From an uncultured Collinsella sp. (GTDB taxonomy: Bacteria; Actinomycetota; Coriobacteriia; Coriobacteriales; Coriobacteriaceae): DNA of 15,093 bases. A program made the translations under genes and the position numbers. The stretch lies in contig CABUBY010000038.1 in the NCBI GenBank assembly GCA_902489955.1, positions 1-15,093 on the forward strand. The letters run 5' to 3'. Under the pieces are notes generated by a model, which saw nothing but the letters and a program-made list of their open reading frames with translations, did not search any database and was not told the DNA's origin. How positions within the stretch are numbered: position 1 is the first letter of the stretch; the number at the start of each line of letters is the position of its first letter. Below are positions 5,368 through 12,150 of the stretch, one piece after another.

Positions 5368-5396
5368 ATTCTACCCACGAATGACATTTTGAACAA
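5368..5396 (-). promoter_or_regulatory. Antisense promoter facing the small-peptide gene
   Basis: On the minus strand TTGTTC (5396-5391) and TAGAAT (5373-5368) are separated by exactly 17 bp. The -10 hexamer is the same as in the peptide promoter. The start point would be near 5361. No SOS-like box is seen here, so the two promoters could respond differently to DNA damage. Confidence 0.55.
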
Positions 5397-5453
5397 TCGG
5401 CAATGCCACTCCAAAAGCCGGGCACAACTGGCACAACCTAGGCGGTCGCTGAA

Positions 5454-5481
5454 TGTGACAAAGGGACTGCCCTTCGTCACA
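5454..5481. repeat. REP-like hairpin upstream of the second tetR
   Basis: TGTGACAAAGGG (5454-5465) and CCCTTCGTCACA (5470-5481) pair over 12 bp with one mismatch around a 4-base loop. The shape and AAAGGG core echo the hairpin at 5021-5045. There is no T-run, so it is unlikely to be a simple terminator. Hairpins of this kind tend to be dispersed REP elements. Confidence 0.6.
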
Positions 5482-5503
5482 TCCTAAATATTGCCTTTAC
5501 GTG

Positions 5504-5552
5504 TTGATGCACACGGTGTGCAATAATACTCGCACTGTGCAATAGCGCACAG
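5504..5552. promoter_or_regulatory. Promoter region with two palindromes sharing TGTGCAATA
   Basis: TGCACAC-G-GTGTGCA (5508-5522) is a perfect 15-bp palindrome. CTGTGC-AATAGC-GCACAG (5535-5552) is a second one. The word TGTGCAATA recurs at 5517 and 5536, 19 bp apart. A possible -35 TTGATG (5504-5509) overlaps the first palindrome, with an AT-rich AATAATACT as -10 region. The most likely binder is the TetR protein encoded next, regulating itself and the downstream enzyme. Confidence 0.6.
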
Positions 5553-5573
5553 GTTGAGTAACAAGGAGGACGC

Positions 5574-6284
5574 TTGTCCCAGCTCGAAAAATGCGACCGC
5601 CGGTCCCTTCGCTCGCAGCGTGCCCTTCGCCAGGCACTTGCCAGCGAGCTTGCCGAAAGCGGCGACCTTTCGCGCATTAATGTCGCGTCGCTCACCGAGC
5701 GCGCTGGCCTTACGCGCCGCACGTTCTATTCGCACTACCGTGATATCCCCGACTTTATCAATCAAATCGAGGACGGCTTACTGGCCGAGATCCGTGAGCG
5801 CATTGAGCTCATCACCGCAGCTCAGCTGCCCGATCTCTATCACAACATCGATGAGCTCGAGCCGGCACCCGGTTCGGTTGAGCTGCTTCGCTATCTTGCG
5901 GCCAACCGCGAATTAATCGGTGCGCTGCTGGGCCCGGGCGGCGACCAGGCCTTCATTAAAAGGATCATCGACACCGCCCGCGAGGCCGTGGTGCCGCGTG
6001 CACAGACGGGCATTTTGGGCTTGGCGCTGGGCACGTTCTTCGACTACTACGTTACCTACGTCGTGAGTGCCGAGGTCGGCCTGATTCAGCGCTGGTTTGA
6101 GCGTGGGCTTACCGAATCGCCCGAGACCATGGCGCGCATCATGACGGTTATCGCCTTTGTGCGCCCCGGCGACCTGTATGGCCAACCCATCGATATCAAC
6201 GTGCCGGAATACGGCATGAAGCTATTGAATCTGCAGCTCGAGGACGCGGTCGACACCACCGCAACCGTCGAGTCCAACAACTAA
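5574..6284 (+). CDS. TetR-type regulator, operon partner of the giant dehydratase-activase
   Basis: A 236-residue protein. Residues ~9-70 give the HTH domain: RSLRSQRALRQALASELAES, then NVASLTERAGLTRRTFYSHYRDIPDFINQIE. The TRRTFYSHYRD motif is typical of TetR proteins with the PF14278-like C-terminal region. The start is TTG 5574: AAGGAGGA (5563-5570) lies just upstream and no ATG or GTG gives a full domain. The rare start codon and tight spacing may keep the level low. The next gene begins 11 bp after the stop, so they are almost certainly one operon, and the regulator probably controls both through the palindromes at 5508-5552. The inducer is unknown, perhaps an acyl-CoA or related acid given the partner. 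Confidence 0.92.
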   Translation: MSQLEKCDRRSLRSQRALRQALASELAESGDLSRINVASLTERAGLTRRTFYSHYRDIPDFINQIEDGLLAEIRERIELITAAQLPDLYHNIDELEPAPGSVELLRYLAANRELIGALLGPGGDQAFIKRIIDTAREAVVPRAQTGILGLALGTFFDYYVTYVVSAEVGLIQRWFERGLTESPETMARIMTVIAFVRPGDLYGQPIDINVPEYGMKLLNLQLEDAVDTTATVESNN

Positions 6285-6295
6285 GAGGAGAGACA

Positions 6296-9200
6296 ATGAG
6301 CAAACTCGTCGAGGGCATTAAAGACCGTGTGGTCGCTGCCGCACGCGAGGCCGCGCCCGCCGTGGCGGATGCCGCGCAGAAGGCTGCGGCCGCTGCTGCC
6401 GAGAAAGTCGCTGAGGCAGTTGCCGATGCCAAGAACGTGGCAGGGGAGACGTCCGTCGTCAGCGAGCCCGCCACCGCCGCTGAGCCCGTAGCCGCCGCCC
6501 AGGCCCCCGAAGGCGCGATCTTCAACCCCGAGAACGCTCGTGGCAACCTGCACTTGGGCATCGACGTGGGTTCCACCACCGTCAAGCTCGCCGTGCTCAA
6601 CGACGACAACCAGATCGTCTATGCCAAGTACCAGCGCCACCACACCGACGTCCGCGCTTGCGCCCGCGACTTGTTCGAGGGCGCTGCGACCGTGCTGCCG
6701 ACGGCCCAGATGACCTGCGCCATTACCGGCTCGGGCGGCCTGCTGCTGTCCCAGTGGCTCGACCTGGAGTTTGTCCAGGAGGTCATCGCCAGCAAGCGTG
6801 CCGTCGAGACCCTCATCCCGGCCACCGATGTTGCCATCGAGCTGGGCGGCGAGGACGCCAAAATCATCTACTTCGACAACGGCATCGAGCAGCGCATGAA
6901 CGGCACCTGCGCCGGCGGTACGGGCGCGTTCATCGACCAGATGGCCACTCTGCTGCACACCGACGCCAGCGGCCTCAACGAGCTCGCGGCCAACGCCACC
7001 ACCATCTATCCAATCGCCAGCCGCTGCGGCGTCTTTGCCAAGACCGACGTCCAGCCGCTGCTCAACGAAGGCGCCCGCCCCGAGGACGTGGCGGCCTCCA
7101 TCTTCCAGGCTGTCGTGACCCAGACTATCTCGGGCCTGGCGTGCGGCCGTCCCATCCGCGGCAACGTCGCCTTCCTGGGCGGCCCGCTGCAGTACCTCTC
7201 CGAGCTGCGCCACCGCTTCTACCTTACGCTCAACCTGGACGAGGAGCACCGCATTGTGCCCCAAAACGCTCACCTGTTTGTGGCGAGCGGCGCCGCCATG
7301 GCGCATGAGTCCAACAAGCTCAGCACGTTCCCGCAGCTCATCGAGGCTATCGATGCCCTGGGTGACACACAGGGTGCCGAGGTCGAGCGCCTGGATCCGC
7401 TCTTTGCCACCGACGAGGACTTTGCCGAGTTCAAGACCCGCCACGACCAGGAAGTCGTCCCCAAGGGCAAGCTCGACGGCTATACCGGCCGCGTGTTCAT
7501 CGGCATCGATGCTGGTTCCACCACCATGAAGGCCGCGCTCGTGGGCGAGGACGGTCAGCTGCTGCACACCTGGTACGGCAACAACAACGGCGACATCCTA
7601 GGCACGGCCAAGGTCATCATGGCCGATTTCTACAACCACATCCCCGCTGGCTGTACCATCGGCCACGTGACTACCACGGGCTACGGCGAGGCGCTGCTCA
7701 TCGAGGCCCTCAAGGCCGACTCCGGCGAGATCGAGACCGTCGCGCACCTGCGCGGCGCCAAGGCGTTCCTGCCGGGTGTCGAGTTCATCCTCGACATCGG
7801 CGGCCAGGACATGAAGTGCCTGCGCGTCAAGGACGGCGTGATCGAGCACATCATGCTCAACGAGGCCTGCTCGTCGGGTTGCGGTAGCTTTATCGAGAGC
7901 TTCGCCGTGTCTATGAACATGGACGTGCGCGCGTTCGCCAACGCTGCGATCCATGCCAAGGCCCCGGTCGACCTGGGCAGCCGCTGCACGGTCTTTATGA
8001 ACTCGCGCGTCAAGCAGGCGCAAAAGGAAGGCGCCACGGTGGGCGACATTGCGGCCGGCCTGTCCTATTCCGTCATCAAGAATGCCCTGTTCAAGGTCAT
8101 TAAGCTGCGCGATCCCAAGGAGATCGGCAGCCAGGTGATCGTTCAGGGCGGCACCTTTATGTCCGATGCCACACTGCGCGCGTTTGAGCAGCTCACCGGC
8201 GTTCATGCCGTGCGCCCCGACATCGCCGGCTGCATGGGCGCCTACGGTGCGGCCCTGCTCGCCCGCGATCGCGCCGGCGCCGACGGCACCTCGACCATCC
8301 TTTCTGCCGAGGACATCGCGCACCTCACCGTGACGCAAAAGCATGTCCGCTGCGGCCGTTGCTCCAACAACTGCCAGCTCACCGTCAACGACTTTGGCGG
8401 CGGCAGGCGCTTCATTACCGGCAACCGCTGCGAGAAGGGCGCCGGCCACAAAAAGCAGAAGACCGAGGCCCCCAACCTCTTCAAAAAGAAAAACGAGCTG
8501 CTCTTTAACCGCGAGGTGCTGGGCCCCGACGAGGCTCCGCGCGGCACCGTGGGCATCCCGCGCGCACTCAACATGTACGAGAACTACCCCTTCTGGCACG
8601 CGTTCTTTACGCGCCTGGGCTTTAGCGTGCAGCTGTCCGACCAGTCGAGCAAAAAGACCTACCAGGCGGGCATCGAGTCCATGCCGTCCGAGAGCGTGTG
8701 CTACCCGGCAAAGATGAGCCACGGCCACGTGATGAACCTCATCGACCGCGATGTCGACTTTATCTGGATGCCGTGCGTGCGCTGGGAGCGCAAGGAGGAT
8801 CCGACCGCCGGCAACTGCTATAACTGCCCCATCGTCATGAGCTACCCCACGGCGTTGGCACTCAACATCGACGAGATCCGCGAGCAGAACATCGAGTTCC
8901 TGTATCCGTTTGTGCCCTATCACGATAAGACCGAGCTCAAGCGCCGTCTGTACCAGGTGCTCGCCGTCGACCGTGTGGCCGATGCGCAAGCCGGTCGCGG
9001 TCGCGTGCGTGGACCCAAGATCACGCGCTCCGAGGTCGATGCCGCCGTCAACGCCGCCTACGAGGCCGATGCGCGCTTCCACGAGGATATCCAGACCATG
9101 GGCGAGGAGGCTCTTAAGTGGGTCGAGGACCACGGCGGCCACGGCATCGTACTCGCCGGTCGCCCCTACCATAACGACCCCGAGATCAACCACGCCCTGC

Positions 9201-11077
9201 CCGAGCTTATCTCGAGTTTTGGCTTTGCGGTCTTTACCGAGGATTCGCTTGCGCACCTGGTGAAGCCCGAGCGTCCCATCCGCGTCGTCGACCAGTGGAT
9301 GTACCACAGCCGCCTGTACGCCGTCGCCCGTTTTGTGACGATGCGCAACGACCTGGACCTGATTCAGCTCAACTCCTTCGGCTGCGGCTTGGACGCCCTG
9401 ACCACCGACCAGGTGCAGGAGATTCTGGAAGCCAGCGGCAAGATCTATACCGTGCTCAAGATCGACGAGGTATCCAACCTGGGCGCCGCGCGCATCCGCA
9501 TTCGCTCGCTCATGGCCGCGCTCAAGGACCAGGAGGCCGAGCGCCTGGCAGAGGCCATGGCCGCGGGCGAGGCCTACGAGCAGGGCGATGCCGCGCCGGT
9601 GGCGCCCTCCACGGACGCTCCCGCGTTCGCGAGCCGCAAGTATACGTTCGAGGCGCAGCGCGAGAGTGCCTCGACCGCGTGGCCCAAGGTGCCCTTTACC
9701 GAGCAGATGCGCGAGGAGGGCTACACCATCCTGTGCCCGCAGATGGCGCCGATCCACTTTGACCTGGTCAAAGAGGTGTTCCGCGGTGCTGGCTACAACT
9801 TGGAGCTGCTGCCCTCGACCGATCACGACGCCGTCGAGGCCGGCCTGCGCTACGTGAACAACGACATTTGCTACCCGTCGATCCTGGTGACGGGCCAGAT
9901 CATGGAGGCCATCGAGAGCGGTCGATATGACCTGTCCAAGACGGCCGTGGTTATCAGCCAGACCGGCGGCGGCTGCCGCGCCACCAACTACATCGCGCTC
10001 ATTCGCAAGGCGCTGCGCGAGAGCGGCCACCCCGAGATCCCGGTGATCTCGCTTTCGGCCGTGGCGCTCGGCGAGGACAACCCCGGCTTTAAGATTACGC
10101 CGGCGTTGCTTAAACAGGCAGTCTACGCGGTGCTCTTTGGCGACGTGATGATGCAGATGCTCTACCGTTGCCGCCCGTACGAGGCCACGCCCGGTGCCGC
10201 CAACGCGCTCTACGAGGAGTACATGGCGCGCGCCCGCAAGCTGGCGCCCAAGTTCAACAGGCACAACTACACCAAGCTTGCGCGTGAGGCCATACGCGCG
10301 TTCGACACCATGCCGCTCGTGGGCGAGGGCACCAAGCCGCGCGTGGGCGTGGTCGGCGAGATTCTGGTCAAGTTCCATCCCACGGCCAACAACCACGTGG
10401 TCGATGTGATTGAGCGCGAAGGCTGCGAGGCTGTGGTGCCGGGCCTGCTCGACTTCTTCCTGTACTCCATGAGCAACGCCGAGCTGCAGAAGGACGAGCT
10501 GGGAAGCTCTGCCACTACGCGTGCGGGTATGCAGGCGCTTATCAAGCTCGTGGACTGGATGCGTACGCCGGTGGAGGAGATGCTCGAGAAGTCCCGCCGC
10601 TTCGAGGCGCCCGAGCGCATCGGCACCATGGCCGACAAGGCCCGTACGGTGCTTTCGGTATGCAACAACATGGGCGAGGGCTGGCTGCTCACGGCCGAGA
10701 TGCTCGACCTGATCGACCACGGCGCGCCCAACATCATCTGCACGCAGCCCTTCGCGTGCCTGCCCAACCACGTGGTGGGCAAGGCCGTGATCAAGGAGCT
10801 GCGCCGTCAGCACCCCGAGAGCAACATTGTCGCGGTGGACTACGACCCCGGTGCGTCCGAGGTCAACCAGCTCAACCGCATTAAGCTCATGATCAGCGTG
10901 GCCAAGGAAAACATGCGCGCCGGTAAAGGCTTTAAGCTCGAGAAGGTGGCGCCGCTCGCGATGGACGAGGTCACCGGTCAGATGCGTGCCCACGACGGCT
11001 GTGCGAGCTGCGGATCTGCCAGTGAGGAGGCCGTTGCATCGGTCGCCAAGCGCCTGGGGCGCGGCATTAAGAAGTAG
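6296..11077 (+). CDS. Giant fused acyl-CoA dehydratase activase / HgdB-like Fe-S protein (two BadF/BadG domains + DUF2229)
   Basis: A 1593-residue single-chain protein. Residues 1-85 are an Ala/Glu/Lys-rich, probably helical extension. Domain A (~86-345) is a BadF/BadG/HgdC ATPase with GIDVGSTT (88-95) and Cys205 and Cys244. Domain B (~400-665) repeats it with GIDAGSTT (403-410), Cys525, Cys529 and Cys564; such Cys bind the [4Fe-4S] of the activator. Next comes CGRCSNNC (686-693) with Cys712, then a DUF2229/HgdB-like part from ~750 with Cys802, Cys827 and CYNC (841-844). A further part from ~950 has Cys1147, Cys1192 and Cys1227, and a CASC pair lies at 1569-1572. The family hydrolyses ATP to push electrons to very low potential for 2-hydroxyacyl-CoA dehydration or aromatic reduction; similar double-cubane proteins reduce small molecules. 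The substrate here is unknown. ATG 6296 has AGAGGAGAG before it. Confidence 0.93.
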   Translation: MSKLVEGIKDRVVAAAREAAPAVADAAQKAAAAAAEKVAEAVADAKNVAGETSVVSEPATAAEPVAAAQAPEGAIFNPENARGNLHLGIDVGSTTVKLAVLNDDNQIVYAKYQRHHTDVRACARDLFEGAATVLPTAQMTCAITGSGGLLLSQWLDLEFVQEVIASKRAVETLIPATDVAIELGGEDAKIIYFDNGIEQRMNGTCAGGTGAFIDQMATLLHTDASGLNELAANATTIYPIASRCGVFAKTDVQPLLNEGARPEDVAASIFQAVVTQTISGLACGRPIRGNVAFLGGPLQYLSELRHRFYLTLNLDEEHRIVPQNAHLFVASGAAMAHESNKLSTFPQLIEAIDALGDTQGAEVERLDPLFATDEDFAEFKTRHDQEVVPKGKLDGYTGRVFIGIDAGSTTMKAALVGEDGQLLHTWYGNNNGDILGTAKVIMADFYNHIPAGCTIGHVTTTGYGEALLIEALKADSGEIETVAHLRGAKAFLPGVEFILDIGGQDMKCLRVKDGVIEHIMLNEACSSGCGSFIESFAVSMNMDVRAFANAAIHAKAPVDLGSRCTVFMNSRVKQAQKEGATVGDIAAGLSYSVIKNALFKVIKLRDPKEIGSQVIVQGGTFMSDATLRAFEQLTGVHAVRPDIAGCMGAYGAALLARDRAGADGTSTILSAEDIAHLTVTQKHVRCGRCSNNCQLTVNDFGGGRRFITGNRCEKGAGHKKQKTEAPNLFKKKNELLFNREVLGPDEAPRGTVGIPRALNMYENYPFWHAFFTRLGFSVQLSDQSSKKTYQAGIESMPSESVCYPAKMSHGHVMNLIDRDVDFIWMPCVRWERKEDPTAGNCYNCPIVMSYPTALALNIDEIREQNIEFLYPFVPYHDKTELKRRLYQVLAVDRVADAQAGRGRVRGPKITRSEVDAAVNAAYEADARFHEDIQTMGEEALKWVEDHGGHGIVLAGRPYHNDPEINHALPELISSFGFAVFTEDSLAHLVKPERPIRVVDQWMYHSRLYAVARFVTMRNDLDLIQLNSFGCGLDALTTDQVQEILEASGKIYTVLKIDEVSNLGAARIRIRSLMAALKDQEAERLAEAMAAGEAYEQGDAAPVAPSTDAPAFASRKYTFEAQRESASTAWPKVPFTEQMREEGYTILCPQMAPIHFDLVKEVFRGAGYNLELLPSTDHDAVEAGLRYVNNDICYPSILVTGQIMEAIESGRYDLSKTAVVISQTGGGCRATNYIALIRKALRESGHPEIPVISLSAVALGEDNPGFKITPALLKQAVYAVLFGDVMMQMLYRCRPYEATPGAANALYEEYMARARKLAPKFNRHNYTKLAREAIRAFDTMPLVGEGTKPRVGVVGEILVKFHPTANNHVVDVIEREGCEAVVPGLLDFFLYSMSNAELQKDELGSSATTRAGMQALIKLVDWMRTPVEEMLEKSRRFEAPERIGTMADKARTVLSVCNNMGEGWLLTAEMLDLIDHGAPNIICTQPFACLPNHVVGKAVIKELRRQHPESNIVAVDYDPGASEVNQLNRIKLMISVAKENMRAGKGFKLEKVAPLAMDEVTGQMRAHDGCASCGSASEEAVASVAKRLGRGIKK

Positions 11078-11105
11078 CTGGTCTGCTATGGGCTAGATAT
11101 GAGAC

Positions 11106-11142
11106 AAACGGGTGGTAGCCGTATCGGCTACCACCCGTTTTT
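11106..11142 (+). terminator. Strong intrinsic terminator of the tetR-dehydratase operon
   Basis: AAACGGGTGGTAGCCG (11106-11121) and CGGCTACCACCCGTTT (11125-11140) form a perfect 16-bp stem with a 3-base loop, followed by a T-run (11138-11142). It lies 28 bases after the stop codon. This is the clearest terminator in the window, and the A-rich left side could let it work in both directions. Confidence 0.92.
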
Positions 11143-11162
11143 GCTGGACATATGCTGCGTAA

Positions 11163-11383
11163 ATGACCTTGCTACAGCCTTCCGTGGACTTGCCCGATTT
11201 TTGGGCCGGCTCGGGCTTAGAGGACAAGTTGCTGCAGGCCCAAGGCGATTTTTCGCTCAACGCAGGCCAGCACAGTGTGACCTATCTGCCAAACGACGAG
11301 ACGACCGCTACGGTCTGGCCATCACCACCTACGAGATGGAAGCCGAAAAGTACATCTACCGCGTGTACAAGTACGAGCTGTAG
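11163..11383 (+). pseudogene. Frameshifted gene remnant, function unknown
   Basis: The first frame gives MTLLQPSVDLPDFWAG and then GLEDKLLQAQGDF, and runs sensibly to about 11310 (LNAGQHSVTYLPNDE). It then turns into a Ser/Thr/Arg-rich out-of-frame run. The other frame continues sensibly from about 11312: RYGLAITTYEMEAEK then YIYRVYKYEL, with a stop at 11381-11383. Joined by one frameshift, the two parts read as the C-terminal ~70 residues of one protein. The first ATG has no Shine-Dalgarno and is directly preceded by an in-frame TAA, so the N-terminus is also missing. I do not recognise the parent family. A sequencing error is possible but would not explain the missing start. Confidence 0.5.
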
Positions 11384-11456
11384 GGCCGCGCTTAGGTTTG
11401 ACCAATGGAGTATGAAAACACGCCGTTCGCCGATGCCCCCTCCGCGAGTGGCAGCC

Positions 11457-11522
11457 ATATGTTTTGATATCAGAAACATATAGTTGTCGCCAGCCTGCTG
11501 GCGACGTTCCCCCTGATATCAG
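11457..11522. repeat. Cluster of three palindromes in the gap before the small membrane protein
   Basis: ATATGTTT (11457-11464) and AAACATAT (11474-11481) flank TGATATCAG. GTCGCCAGC-CT-GCTGGCGAC (11486-11505) is a perfect 9-bp hairpin. CTGATATCAG (11513-11522) is a second copy of the inner palindrome of the first. The 190-bp gap (11384-11573) holds nothing else I can name. This is probably an operator region for the gene at 11574 or an insertion remnant. Confidence 0.5.
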
Positions 11523-11573
11523 AGGCTCCAGGTATGTTTCGCGCTCCGTTAAACAACTATCGATTGGGCTAAC

Positions 11574-12023
11574 ATGGACCGCCGTGCTATTTCGGTAACC
11601 CTTGCAGTGGTCTGTCTGACTGTGCTCCTGGGCGCTACAGGGTTGTTTGCTATAAGCCGAGAAACGTCCTATATGCAGGAATGCGCTTCCGAAGGGTTTG
11701 CCATTGATGGTTACTACCGGGATGACAAAACGAGTCGGGAAATCCTGGCCTTTCTTGAGGAGGATGGCTGTCGATGGCAACTGGTCGACAAAGACGGCAG
11801 CTGCGTTGACGGGCAGTTTAAGCGTACGGATGACCCCAACATCCTGATATTAAAGAAGGAAAACGGCGAAGAATTCGGCACGGTTCATGTTGCGTATATA
11901 TCGCGCCGACGCAATCAGGGGCAGATTTACCTAATTAGAAATACTAAGGTGACCCGATTTTATCTTGTGAGCACCGATCCAGCGTTTACGGTGGGGTCTG
12001 GCGATGTCGATGCGGACGTCTGA
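11574..12023 (+). CDS. Small membrane-anchored protein of unknown function
   Basis: A 149-residue protein not recognised as any family. Residues ~5-27 (AISVTLAVVCLTVLLGATG onward) form an uncleaved-looking N-terminal membrane anchor, with basic residues before it, so the rest should be outside the membrane. The external part has Cys37, Cys66 and Cys77. It alternates short hydrophobic and polar stretches (GCRWQLVDKDGSCVDGQFKR, ILILKKENGEEFGTVHV), suggesting a small beta-sheet domain. ATG 11574 has only a weak ribosome site (TTGGG). Base composition is lower in GC than in the dehydratase gene. A terminator follows 26 bp after the stop. It could be a gene of a recently acquired island together with the adjacent remnant. 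Confidence 0.7.
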   Translation: MDRRAISVTLAVVCLTVLLGATGLFAISRETSYMQECASEGFAIDGYYRDDKTSREILAFLEEDGCRWQLVDKDGSCVDGQFKRTDDPNILILKKENGEEFGTVHVAYISRRRNQGQIYLIRNTKVTRFYLVSTDPAFTVGSGDVDADV

Positions 12024-12049
12024 TTCACGGCAATAAAACAGCGAGCGGG

Positions 12050-12078
12050 GCGCGGACGTGAACTACGTCCCGCTTTTT
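12050..12078. terminator. Bidirectional terminator between convergent genes
   Basis: GCG-c-GGACGT (12050-12059) pairs with ACGTCCCGC (12065-12073) with one bulged base, and TTTTT follows (12074-12078). On the minus strand the stem is followed at a short distance by TGTTTTATT, so it can also serve the DUF389 gene that converges from the right. The remaining bases to 12150 show no feature. Confidence 0.75.
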
Positions 12079-12150
12079 GCTTGTGCCTGCGTCGCGTCTG
12101 AGCCTCGCCGCGACTTGCGCCTGTGCGCGGGAGCCATCCCATGCTCCGCA

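Noticed and set aside
5554..5916. Plus-strand frame overlapping the second tetR start
   Set aside because: Its translation is Ser/Arg/Pro-rich without features, and the TTG-started frame gives a full TetR domain behind a good Shine-Dalgarno.
6281..7567. Minus-strand open frame of 428 codons over the start of the dehydratase gene
   Set aside because: It has the same composition artefact: a Gly/Asp/Val-rich translation with no recognisable fold, opposite ATPase motifs on the plus strand.
7598..10993. Very long open frame (1131 codons) on the minus strand inside the dehydratase gene
   Set aside because: It is the antisense shadow of a GC-rich gene with strong third-position bias; its translation is His/Arg/Val/Leu-rich without domains, while the plus strand carries clear family motifs.
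11099..11383. Continuous 94-codon frame starting inside the operon terminator
   Set aside because: Its first half is translated terminator stem and Arg/Gly-rich noise; only its last ~24 residues look protein-like, so I treat them as part of the frameshifted remnant.
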